Source: Candidatus Bathyarchaeota archaeon
GTDB taxonomy: Archaea > Thermoproteota > Bathyarchaeia > TCS64
Direction: 5' to 3'
DNA length: 8,429 nt
Assembly (NCBI GenBank): GCA_014730055.1
Contig: WJIV01000110.1
Span: forward strand, 1-8,429
Below the pieces are notes generated by a model. The model ran no database searches and was not told the DNA's origin. It was given only the letters and a program-made list of their open reading frames with translations. Position numbers and translations under genes: made by a program. The stretch's first letter is position 1. The number at the start of each line of letters is the position of its first letter. Shown in pieces: positions 1-6,393 of the stretch.

Positions 1-263
1 AAGCAGCAGAGGCATTGACCGAAAAATTCGATGAAGACAAGATCGAACGCGGTAGAATTGAAGGCCGTGGCCAGTACCTCGTCGAGCTAGCTTACACAAA
101 TGAGCTATGAAACATCGGATACGAGCCCATCGAAGAGAGGACTGAAAAATGGGGTAAAAACTTCTGGGACATGTACAACTGGATCAAGGAAAAACCAAGT
201 AAAAGGAGAAAATTCAGCAAGTCGGGATTTCCAAACCTGAAAAAGTACCCCCTATTCAGATAA
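1..263 (+). pseudogene. 3' end of an unrecognised gene, interrupted by an in-frame TGA
   Basis: Reading from base 3, the frame is open for 35 codons, meets TGA at 108-110, then stays open for another 50 codons to TAA at 261-263. Both halves look coding: they are rich in charged and aromatic residues (for example GRIEGRGQYLVELAY before the stop, and KWGKNFWDMYNWIKEKP after it). The last 20 or so residues are strongly basic. TGA serves as the normal stop of at least two other genes here (the ATPase and the aminotransferase), so general recoding of TGA is unlikely. A TGG-to-TGA nonsense change, a sequencing error or a selenocysteine codon would each explain the pattern; alternatively the gene really ends at 110 and the rest is a remnant. 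The 5' part lies outside the window and I do not recognise the family. Confidence 0.45.
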
Positions 264-296
264 CCAGTAAAAACGAAGCCACCGTTTACTTATCAA

Positions 297-305
297 GTTT
301 TAAAT
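297..305 (+). promoter_or_regulatory. Probable TATA box of the Trm112-like gene
   Basis: The AT-rich box GTTTTAAAT is centred about 33 bases before the ATG at 335. This suits an archaeal promoter with a leader of only a few bases. No Shine-Dalgarno-like sequence precedes the ATG, which supports a leaderless or nearly leaderless transcript. Confidence 0.45.
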
Positions 306-334
306 CTCTCCCCAACGCATATTCATCGAATAAA

Positions 335-895
335 ATGAAGCCTTGGCTCCTTAACATTCTGGCTTGTCCAATTGATAAGCACCATCCACTTGAGGCATAC
401 TGGTTCACATGGGAGACCACCGAGAAGGAGATGGAGAAGATGAACCGCGAGGCTGGAAAGTCTAGCCAGTACTTTACGAAGCAGTATGAGCACCTTGCTA
501 AACAGATAGAGGATAATACAATAAGCCCAGAGGCGCTGGAAGAGATCAATGACGAGACAGGATCGGTCTACGCACAGGAAATCTATATCGATGTGCGGAA
601 ATTTCTTGAGAGGTTAAAGTTCGATAAGGACCTTGACTCGCAGGAAATTCTTGAAAGATTCCCGGAGGGAATGGATGTACTTTACAGATATCTCAACTTG
701 ATCGAGGTTGAAGAAGGATTGCTTCACTGCAACGAGTGCGGGCGTTGGTATCCAATAGGCAGCGCAGTGGAGACTATTCCAGAGCTAATGCCTGATGATC
801 TGCGTGAAGAAGATCGTGACAGGGAATGGCTCAACAAGTGGAAGGAAAAAATTCCAAGCAAAATACTTGAAGAAGGAAAACCCTTTGGACTCTAA
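335..895 (+). CDS. trm112: Trm112-like zinc protein, methyltransferase activator family
   Basis: The 186-residue product starts with MKPWLLNILACPIDKHHPLE, the usual opening of Trm112/YcaR-type proteins. It closes with a second knuckle, HCNECGRWYPIG (Cys132, Cys135), followed by a PELMPDDLR segment that resembles the family's GIPxML end. Known family role: a small partner that stabilises and activates methyltransferases acting on tRNA, rRNA and release factor, in the cytoplasm. Between the two halves lies about 100 residues of charged, probably helical sequence, making it longer than minimal bacterial YcaR (about 60) and eukaryotic Trm112 (about 125-135). Only three Cys are in the finger positions; the usual second N-terminal Cys is Asp14 (CPID). 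ATG 335 is chosen because the family motif begins immediately. The gene appears monocistronic, with 56 bases to the next start. Confidence 0.82.
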   Translation: MKPWLLNILACPIDKHHPLEAYWFTWETTEKEMEKMNREAGKSSQYFTKQYEHLAKQIEDNTISPEALEEINDETGSVYAQEIYIDVRKFLERLKFDKDLDSQEILERFPEGMDVLYRYLNLIEVEEGLLHCNECGRWYPIGSAVETIPELMPDDLREEDRDREWLNKWKEKIPSKILEEGKPFGL

Positions 896-917
896 ACCCT
901 TGTTCTCATAGTTACTG

Positions 918-927
918 ATTTTTATTC
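918..927 (+). promoter_or_regulatory. Probable TATA box of the reductoisomerase gene
   Basis: ATTTTTATTC is centred about 29 bases upstream of the ATG at 952. That spacing would place transcription start at or next to the ATG, giving a leaderless mRNA. It also supports the ATG at 952 over the in-frame TTG at 943. Confidence 0.4.
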
Positions 928-951
928 TATACCACGATCTTCTTGATTAGA

Positions 952-1941
952 ATGGTTAACATATATCACGACGAAGACGCAGATCTCTCGGTTTTAAAAG
1001 ATGAGAAAATTGCGGTAATTGGCTACGGGAACCAGGGGCGCAGCCAGGCTCTTAACATGAGAGACAGCGGCCTAAATGTTATAATAGGCAACATCAGGGA
1101 CCCTAGTTTCGAACAAGCAGAGAAAGACGGTTTCGATACCTATGATATATCTGAGGCTGCGAAAAAGGCTAGCATTGTCTTTATACTGCTCCCGGATGAG
1201 GTTCAGCCTAAGGTTTACAATGAATCCATAGAGCCGAATCTCCATGAGGGGGACGCAATAGTCTTCGCGCATGGGTACAATCTCCATTACGGGTTCCTCG
1301 TCCCAAAAAATTACATTGATGTGCTTATGGTGGCCCCAAGAATGGTCGGGAAATTCGTCAGAGAACTCTACGAGAAAGGCAGTGGAGCCCCTGTCTTCTT
1401 CTACGCTCACCAGGATTCAACGGGAAAAGCACAGGAGCGTGTCCTAGCTCTATGTAAAGCTATAGGTGCAACAAGGGCAGGAGCCATGGAGATAACAGTA
1501 GCAGAGGAAACTGAACTGGATCATTTCAGCGAGCACTTTATTGCACCAGTCATCAGTAGAGCACTAATATTGAGCTACGAGGTATTAACCGAGATGGGCT
1601 ACACGCCTGAGGCAGTACTATTGGAGACTTATATGAGCGGGGAACTTGGGGAGGTAGCTAGTAGCCTCGCGAAAGACGGACTAGTTACTCAGCTTCCTTT
1701 CCATAGCAGGACGAGCCAATATGGGCAACTTGTCTATGCAGATCGTGTGATGCCGGAAAATTACAGGGATTTGATTAAAGAACTTGTCAGAGAGATTAAG
1801 ACTGGTGAATTCGCTAAGGACTGGCAACTTGAGCAGATCTTGGGTTATCCAGTATTCAATAAGCTGTTAAAGGAGGCTTTCGATCACCCTATAAACGAGG
1901 CGGAGAGGAAGCTGAAAGAACGTGTAGATATCAATTTATAA
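952..1941 (+). CDS. ilvC: Ketol-acid reductoisomerase-like protein, divergent
   Basis: The 329-residue product has the class I reductoisomerase architecture. An N-terminal Rossmann domain carries GYGNQGRSQALN (24-35), LLPDEVQPKVY (79-89) and FAHGYN (105-110, with catalytic His107). An all-helical C-terminal domain carries EETELDHFSE, with the metal-binding Asp190 and Glu194. Canonical enzymes convert acetolactate with NAD(P)H and Mg2+ in branched-chain amino-acid synthesis. Several hallmark residues differ. APKGPGH is APRMVGK, so Lys130 is Arg; the C-terminal Glu pair is spaced by six (Glu225, Glu231) instead of four; and SxSNTAEYG reads FHSRTSQYG. It could be a true IlvC of a deep branch or a paralogue with another substrate. 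No ilvB, ilvN, ilvD or leu genes adjoin it. ATG 952 is preferred over TTG 943 because IlvC proteins typically begin M-x-x-I-Y-x-D-x-D. Confidence 0.8.
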   Translation: MVNIYHDEDADLSVLKDEKIAVIGYGNQGRSQALNMRDSGLNVIIGNIRDPSFEQAEKDGFDTYDISEAAKKASIVFILLPDEVQPKVYNESIEPNLHEGDAIVFAHGYNLHYGFLVPKNYIDVLMVAPRMVGKFVRELYEKGSGAPVFFYAHQDSTGKAQERVLALCKAIGATRAGAMEITVAEETELDHFSEHFIAPVISRALILSYEVLTEMGYTPEAVLLETYMSGELGEVASSLAKDGLVTQLPFHSRTSQYGQLVYADRVMPENYRDLIKELVREIKTGEFAKDWQLEQILGYPVFNKLLKEAFDHPINEAERKLKERVDINL

Positions 1942-1948
1942 CTCCACC

Positions 1949-1957
1949 TTTTTAAAG
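1949..1957 (+). promoter_or_regulatory. TATA box of the ATPase gene, doubling as T-tract after the reductoisomerase
   Basis: TTTTTAAAG begins eight bases after the reductoisomerase stop and is centred about 45 bases before the TTG start of the ATPase. It predicts a leader of roughly 18-20 bases that would contain the AGGGA at 1987-1991. The T run could also terminate the upstream transcript. Confidence 0.4.
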
Positions 1958-1997
1958 TAGGTTTCAAATTTCATCCATATTATCCCAGGGAATAGGC

Positions 1998-4730
1998 TTG
2001 ACAGAGAAAAATAATTGGAGCACGAAGACGGTAGAGGAGATCCTAGACGAACTAGATACCAGTAAGGAAGGATTATCACAGGATGAGGCTAATTCAAGAC
2101 TGGAAAAATATGGCCCAAATAAATTAGAGGAGAAAGGTGGATTTTCCCCCCTCCAGCTTCTAATAGACCAGTTTAAGAGCATACTGGTGGTGATTCTAAT
2201 TATTGCAGCAGCTGTGTCAGGTTATACTGCTTACATAGAAGGCGAGGCTTTCACAGACACGTATGTAATCGCTGCTATAGTTATCTTGAACGCAGCGCTT
2301 GGTTTCTTCCAAGAATACAGGGCTGAGAAGGCTGTTGAAGAACTTGAGAAGATGATAACTCAAAAAGTTGTGGTTCTACGTGATGGTGAGGAAAAACAGA
2401 TTGAGTCAACTCAACTCGTACCAGGTGATCTGCTCATCCTTGAAGCTGGTACAAGGGTGCCAGCGGATAGTAGGGTCATTGAAGAATATAATATGGCAGT
2501 AGATGAGGCGGTATTAACCGGTGAATCTGTACCTGTTCACAAGTCTGCTAAAGCTGAGGAGGAGGAAAAGTCAGATCCAAGTAATTTAATCTTCATGGGC
2601 ACCACAGTAACAAAGGGTCGAGCAAGGGCCATCGTGATAAGTACCGGAATGGAGACGAGGTTTGGCGAGATTGCTGGAATGGTTTCTGGTCTGGAAAAGG
2701 AGGCCCCACCCCTTAAAGAAAAAATGGAGGGTATGGGCCGACAACTGGCAGCGATAAGCCTGGTACTCACAGCATGGATTTTCATAATGGGCTATTTCTT
2801 CCTGGAAATAGAACTTAGTGAAATATTTCTAACCGCAGTCAGTATGGCGGTCTCCGCTATCCCAGAGGGACTCCCAGCTGTCTTGACAATTACCCTCGCA
2901 CTTGGTGTTAACAGGATGGCCAAGCAGAAAGCCATTGTGAAGAAACTGGCCAGCGTAGAAACCCTGGGAAGCACAACGGTGATCTGCAGCGATAAGACAG
3001 GGACAATCACTAAAAATGAGATGACCGTTACAAACATAGTATTACCAAACAGAAAAATCGAGGTAACCGGAACAGGGTACCAGGTCGAGGGAGAATTCAA
3101 GGAAAACGGGGAAAAAATAAACCCAGAGGAAGACGAGCAGCTAGAACTCCTACTTAGAACGGGGGTATTATGCAATGACAGCAGCCTCATTAAAGAATCA
3201 ACTAGGGTAAACGTAGTGGGAGACCCAACTGAAGCGGCACTATTAGTGGCTGGAGAGAAAATTGGTTACACCAAGGATAAGCTCGAGAAGGAGTATGAAT
3301 TATTGGATGAGTTCCCCTTTGACTCAGAGAGAAAGATGATGAGCAGTATCCGTAAGGGGGGAGAGGGCGGGCCTTTGGTGTATGTTAAGGGGGCACCTGA
3401 GCTCATACTGCAAAAAAGTGTCTCTATTTTAACTTCTGAGGGTAGAAGAGAGCTAACAGATGAGGATGTTGAATCACAGAAGGAAAACGTAGATAATATG
3501 GCTGAACGTGCTCTCCGTGTCCTGGCTTTGGCTTACAAAGAGACGGATAGAAAAGAGGAGTATGAACAAGAACAAGTTGAATCTGGTTTTACTTACATTG
3601 GTTTGGTAGGAATGATTGATCCCCCAAGAGAAGGTGTATTTGAGGCCATTAAATTAGCTCGAAACGCCGGTATTAAGACAGTGATGGTGACAGGGGATTA
3701 CCGTGTTACAGCGGTTGCAATAGCGAAAGAGGTTGGGATCATTGAGGAAGAAAACGAGGAAAAGGTTTACACCGGTGAAGATGTCGAAGCCATGAGTGAT
3801 AGCGACCTTGACGAGATTATCGAAAAAGTCAGTGTTTTCAGTAGAGTCAGCCCACAACACAAAGTAAGGATAGCCGAATCCTTCAAACGGGAAGGCCACA
3901 TAGTAGCAATGACAGGGGATGGCGTAAATGATGCCCCTGCACTTAAGACAGCTGATATCGGCGTCGCAATGGGGATTAAGGGAACAGACGTGACGAGAGA
4001 AGCCTCTGATATGGTTCTTGAGGATGACAATTATACAACGCTTGTCAATGCAGTTAAGAGTGGAAGACAGATCTATGATAACGTAACGAAATACGTCCGG
4101 CTTATGCTTAGCGCCAACTTTGATGAATTCCTGCTTATAACCGCCTCTATAACATTAGGCTTACCCTTACCATTACTCCCAATACACGTTCTCTGGATAA
4201 ACCTGGTAACAGATGGCCCTCCGGCAGTCGCCCTGAGCATGGACCCTCCCTCACCCAGAATAATGGAAAGACCCCCAAGAAACCCAGAGGAAGGATTGTT
4301 GAACAGGTTCTGGAAGTTTATCTTGGTAGCATCAGTTATTGGTTTTATCGCCTCGATGCTAATCTATAGAGATTCATATCTTATGTTAGGCGACTTGAAC
4401 CTGGCTAGGACGATGGTACTCACCACCATCGTGTTCTTTGAGATGGTGCTTGCTTTCCAGACAAGATATGAGAGGAGAAATATTCTCCAGCAAGGATTTA
4501 GGGGAATATTTGGTAATAAGTTGCTGGTTGGCTCTGTGATATTGTCAATCCTGCTTCACCTCTCGATAGTTTACATCCCCTTCCTTAGTAACATATTCAA
4601 GCTTTCTCCCCTTACCCTCAGAGAGCTCGGAGTATGTGCCCTAGGAGGACTTACTGCTTTACTGATTATGCCTCAGTGGTTGATAAAAGAAAGATGGTAT
4701 CACCCCGAGGAACATCAGGTTAAAACCTGA
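1998..4730 (+). CDS. P-type cation-transporting ATPase, probable P2A calcium pump
   Basis: The 910-residue product is a complete P2-type ATPase. It has an N-terminal cation-ATPase domain (about 5-75), TM1-TM2 (62-80, 88-104), the actuator motif TGES (174-177), TM4 PEGLPA (Glu290) and the phosphorylation motif CSDKTGT (Asp332). It also has KGAPE in the nucleotide domain, the hinge motif TGDGVNDAP (639-647) and a C-terminal TM5-TM10 block. Residues equivalent to both calcium sites of SERCA are present: Glu290 (TM4), Asn707 and Glu710 (TM5), Asn735, Thr738 and Asp739 (TM6), and Glu815 (TM8). The pump therefore probably exports Ca2+ across the cytoplasmic membrane at the cost of ATP. Na+ or another cation cannot be excluded by sequence alone. 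It starts at TTG (1998) preceded by AGGGA with seven bases of spacing; no ATG lies near the conserved N-terminus. Confidence 0.92.
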   Translation: MTEKNNWSTKTVEEILDELDTSKEGLSQDEANSRLEKYGPNKLEEKGGFSPLQLLIDQFKSILVVILIIAAAVSGYTAYIEGEAFTDTYVIAAIVILNAALGFFQEYRAEKAVEELEKMITQKVVVLRDGEEKQIESTQLVPGDLLILEAGTRVPADSRVIEEYNMAVDEAVLTGESVPVHKSAKAEEEEKSDPSNLIFMGTTVTKGRARAIVISTGMETRFGEIAGMVSGLEKEAPPLKEKMEGMGRQLAAISLVLTAWIFIMGYFFLEIELSEIFLTAVSMAVSAIPEGLPAVLTITLALGVNRMAKQKAIVKKLASVETLGSTTVICSDKTGTITKNEMTVTNIVLPNRKIEVTGTGYQVEGEFKENGEKINPEEDEQLELLLRTGVLCNDSSLIKESTRVNVVGDPTEAALLVAGEKIGYTKDKLEKEYELLDEFPFDSERKMMSSIRKGGEGGPLVYVKGAPELILQKSVSILTSEGRRELTDEDVESQKENVDNMAERALRVLALAYKETDRKEEYEQEQVESGFTYIGLVGMIDPPREGVFEAIKLARNAGIKTVMVTGDYRVTAVAIAKEVGIIEEENEEKVYTGEDVEAMSDSDLDEIIEKVSVFSRVSPQHKVRIAESFKREGHIVAMTGDGVNDAPALKTADIGVAMGIKGTDVTREASDMVLEDDNYTTLVNAVKSGRQIYDNVTKYVRLMLSANFDEFLLITASITLGLPLPLLPIHVLWINLVTDGPPAVALSMDPPSPRIMERPPRNPEEGLLNRFWKFILVASVIGFIASMLIYRDSYLMLGDLNLARTMVLTTIVFFEMVLAFQTRYERRNILQQGFRGIFGNKLLVGSVILSILLHLSIVYIPFLSNIFKLSPLTLRELGVCALGGLTALLIMPQWLIKERWYHPEEHQVKT

Positions 4731-4747
4731 GTTTTCCCTCTTTTTCC
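4731..4747 (+). terminator. T-rich tract after the ATPase gene
   Basis: Immediately after the TGA stop the sequence reads GTTTTCCCTCTTTTTCC, a pyrimidine-rich double T run. This is typical of archaeal transcription termination, which needs U tracts and no hairpin. Confidence 0.4.
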
Positions 4748-4763
4748 TGTCTGAAATCAATAG

Positions 4764-4798
4764 TTTTAAGAAAACAAGATACAATTTCGTTACAGGTG
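4764..4798 (+). promoter_or_regulatory. TATA box and ribosome binding site of the racemase-family gene
   Basis: TTTTAAGA at 4764-4771 is a TATA-like box about 40 bases before the start. AGGTG at 4794-4798 matches part of the anti-16S consensus and sits seven bases before the TTG at 4806. It supports TTG as the start in the absence of an ATG near the conserved N-terminus. Confidence 0.4.
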
Positions 4799-4805
4799 TC
4801 AGAGT

Positions 4806-5807
4806 TTGAAGTTTAATCGTTACATTTCCTGTATTGATACGCATTGCAGCGGGGAGTCGACCCGAATACTGGTGGGAGGGATCCCGAAGATCAGGGGGGA
4901 GACAATGCAGGAGAAGCAGGACTATTTCAAAGAACATTATCATCACTTGATTGGTACTATGCTTAAGGAGCCTAGAGGGTTTGATGGAATGCTGGGATCA
5001 GTGCTTACTGAGCCGTGTGTCCCGGAAGCTGATGTTGGCGTCATCTATCTATGGACTGATGGCTACTTCAGTGCCTGTGGGGATAGTACATACAGCTGTT
5101 CAGCTGCCCTCGTAAACACTGGGATGGTGGAAGTTAAGGAACCTGAGACCGAGATAACCTTCGATACAGTTGCAGGCCTTGTTAAGACAAGGGTTGAGGT
5201 GGAAAATGGTATTGCAAAGGCAATATACATGCGTGGAGTTCCCAGCTTTTACTGGAAAACCATGAAATTTGACATACCAGATTTAGGAGAAGTAGAAGCG
5301 GACATAGGGTACGGTGGATTATGGTACGCATTCATAGACGCTGATAGTATAGACCTTGAGCCAACTCAGGAGAACAAAGACCACTGGATACCATTAGGCT
5401 GGAGGATAAGAAATCACATCGCTGATGAGATCAAGGTTGACCACCCAGAATACCCCGAGTTGAACATACTGGACCTAGTTACATTCTACACTGAGCCAAG
5501 CAAAGAGGAGTATACAAGCAGGCACTGGAACGTCTTTGGACCAAAGCAGACATGTAGAAGCCCTGCCGGTACATGCACAAATGCAAGGATGGCTGTTATG
5601 TATGGTAAGGGAGAGATGAAACCCGGTGACGAAGTGAAGTTCGAGTCCACGATAGGAACTGTCATGGTGGGAGAGATTGCCGAGGAGGTTAAAGTAGGAA
5701 AGTATGACGCCATTATCCCAGAGGTCATGGCTACCGCGTACATAACTGGCTTCAACCAGGTTGTTATCGATCCGGATGACCCACTAAAGGAAGGCTTCCT
5801 TCTCTAG
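4806..5807 (+). CDS. Proline racemase/hydroxyproline epimerase-family protein with altered active site
   Basis: The 333-residue product follows the family along its whole length. It opens with FNRYISCIDTHCSGESTRI (family: IDxHTxGEPTR), then GGIPxIxGxTMxEK, EPRGFDGMLGSVLTEP, the first active-site motif ACGDSTY (Cys91), and the second, CRSPAGTCTNARMA (250-263). Family members racemise proline, epimerise hydroxyproline or dehydrate trans-3-hydroxyproline, using two facing Cys or a Cys/Thr pair in the cytoplasm. Here the first catalytic Cys is kept (Cys91), but the second is Ala254. The neighbouring substrate-contact positions also differ: His to Asp93 and Asp to Cys250. An extra Cys257 replaces a Gly. 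A classical two-base racemase mechanism is therefore unlikely; a different substrate or reaction is inferred. TTG 4806 is chosen because homology begins at residue 3 and AGGTG precedes it. It has no visible partner gene in an operon. Confidence 0.85.
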   Translation: MKFNRYISCIDTHCSGESTRILVGGIPKIRGETMQEKQDYFKEHYHHLIGTMLKEPRGFDGMLGSVLTEPCVPEADVGVIYLWTDGYFSACGDSTYSCSAALVNTGMVEVKEPETEITFDTVAGLVKTRVEVENGIAKAIYMRGVPSFYWKTMKFDIPDLGEVEADIGYGGLWYAFIDADSIDLEPTQENKDHWIPLGWRIRNHIADEIKVDHPEYPELNILDLVTFYTEPSKEEYTSRHWNVFGPKQTCRSPAGTCTNARMAVMYGKGEMKPGDEVKFESTIGTVMVGEIAEEVKVGKYDAIIPEVMATAYITGFNQVVIDPDDPLKEGFLL

Positions 5808-5815
5808 TTTTTATA
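5808..5815 (+). terminator. T tract after the racemase-family gene
   Basis: TTTTTATA follows the TAG stop directly, as expected for an archaeal U-tract terminator. The next 107 bases up to the DUF3795 start are AT-rich and hold no open frame I can support. Confidence 0.3.
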
Positions 5816-5888
5816 ATTCAGATATGTTATTTTAGAAGTTACAGCAGTACCTGATTATTTGAAGTGAATTATATAGTAAATAAGACTG

Positions 5889-5918
5889 TTATAATAGATC
5901 CGTAAAAATTAATCGGAT
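5889..5918 (+). promoter_or_regulatory. Promoter of the DUF3795 gene, with a small inverted repeat
   Basis: TTATAATA at 5889-5896 is centred about 30 bases before the ATG at 5923, predicting a leaderless transcript. An imperfectly placed inverted repeat, ATCCG (5898-5902) and CGGAT (5914-5918), lies between the box and the start. It may be a regulator site or a chance match. Confidence 0.35.
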
Positions 5919-5922
5919 AGCA

Positions 5923-6268
5923 ATGAGTAGAAAGGATGTCAAATTATCAGGCTGTGGTGAACTCTGCATTTTATGTTCAAATTACCTAGGTTATAAAGAA
6001 TCAAAATGCGGTGGATGTAACCTGACAAAAGGGAACCCATTCTGGGGAGAATGCAAAACTTACGCCTGCATAGAGGAAAAAGAAGTAGATCACTGGTAAA
6101 TGTGAGGAATTTCCTTGTAATGAACTCGTGGGACATTACAACCCTAATAATCCTAATGGTCAGAGAAACGCCATTACAAGGATTGGTCTACTTGCATTTA
6201 GATCAAAGAATGGAGATAAAGCTACCATAGAGCTAATAAAGAAAATCGGTGAACCTCCAAGAGGGTAA
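5923..6268 (+). pseudogene. DUF3795-like Cys-rich protein gene, frameshifted
   Basis: The first frame (ATG 5923 to TAA 6097-6099) encodes 58 residues with the Cys pattern of DUF3795 proteins: SGCGELCILCSNY, KCGGC, ECKTYACIEEKEVDHW. The expected continuation, KCEEFPCNELVGHYNP and on to EIPPRG-like GEPPRG, follows in the +1 frame from 6098 and ends at TAA 6266-6268. In this family the junction usually reads H-C-G-x-C. Restoring two bases in CACTGGTAAATGT (CACTGTGGTAAATGT) gives HCGKC and one continuous product of about 115 residues. The function of DUF3795 is unknown; the paired Cys suggest metal binding. No slippery sequence is visible at the junction, so programmed frameshifting is unlikely. 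A true inactivating deletion or a sequencing error are the main explanations. Confidence 0.75.
6112..6182. repeat. 11-bp inverted repeat inside the broken DUF3795 gene
   Basis: TCCTTGTAATG (6112-6122) is the exact reverse complement of CATTACAAGGA (6172-6182). A second CATTACAA copy at 6134-6141 offers an alternative 8-bp hairpin with an 11-base loop. The sequence is also coding in the shifted frame, so a structural role is unproven. Confidence 0.4.
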
Positions 6269-6393
6269 TTATCCTAGACCCGTGGCGTTTCCGATGCATT
6301 GGAATTTTAGCATTTTAGAAATTTGATAATTTGTCAAAAAACATACACCCACACTAATTGACCATTAGATGAAACCTCTAAATACAACATACT
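6269..6393 (+). other. AT-rich intergenic region before the aminotransferase
   Basis: These 125 bases contain no supported complete gene. They carry an AT-rich stretch (6305-6340), a TCTAAATA box at 6377-6384, and a short open frame from ATG 6369 that overlaps the aminotransferase start. That frame encodes a peptide (MKPLNTTYYAVEGSDTQVAK) which resembles the missing N-terminus of an aminotransferase. The TCTAAATA box is too close to ATG 6394 to serve it in the usual way, so the real start and promoter are unresolved. Confidence 0.4.

Noticed and set aside
269..287. Bulged hairpin GTAAAAACG/CGTTTAC as a SECIS element for the upstream TGA
   Set aside because: The stem is short and AT-rich and lacks the GAA/A internal loop and GC-rich stem of archaeal SECIS elements.
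943..951. TTG start giving a three-residue longer reductoisomerase
   Set aside because: ATG 952 fits the family N-terminus and lies at the expected distance from the TATA box for a leaderless mRNA.
1072..1410. 112-codon open frame on the minus strand
   Set aside because: It is antisense to the well-supported reductoisomerase gene and its product has no recognisable features.
2792..3190. 132-codon minus-strand frame, Ser/Val-rich
   Set aside because: It is a shadow of the P-type ATPase coding sequence; the residue bias reflects reading its codons backwards.
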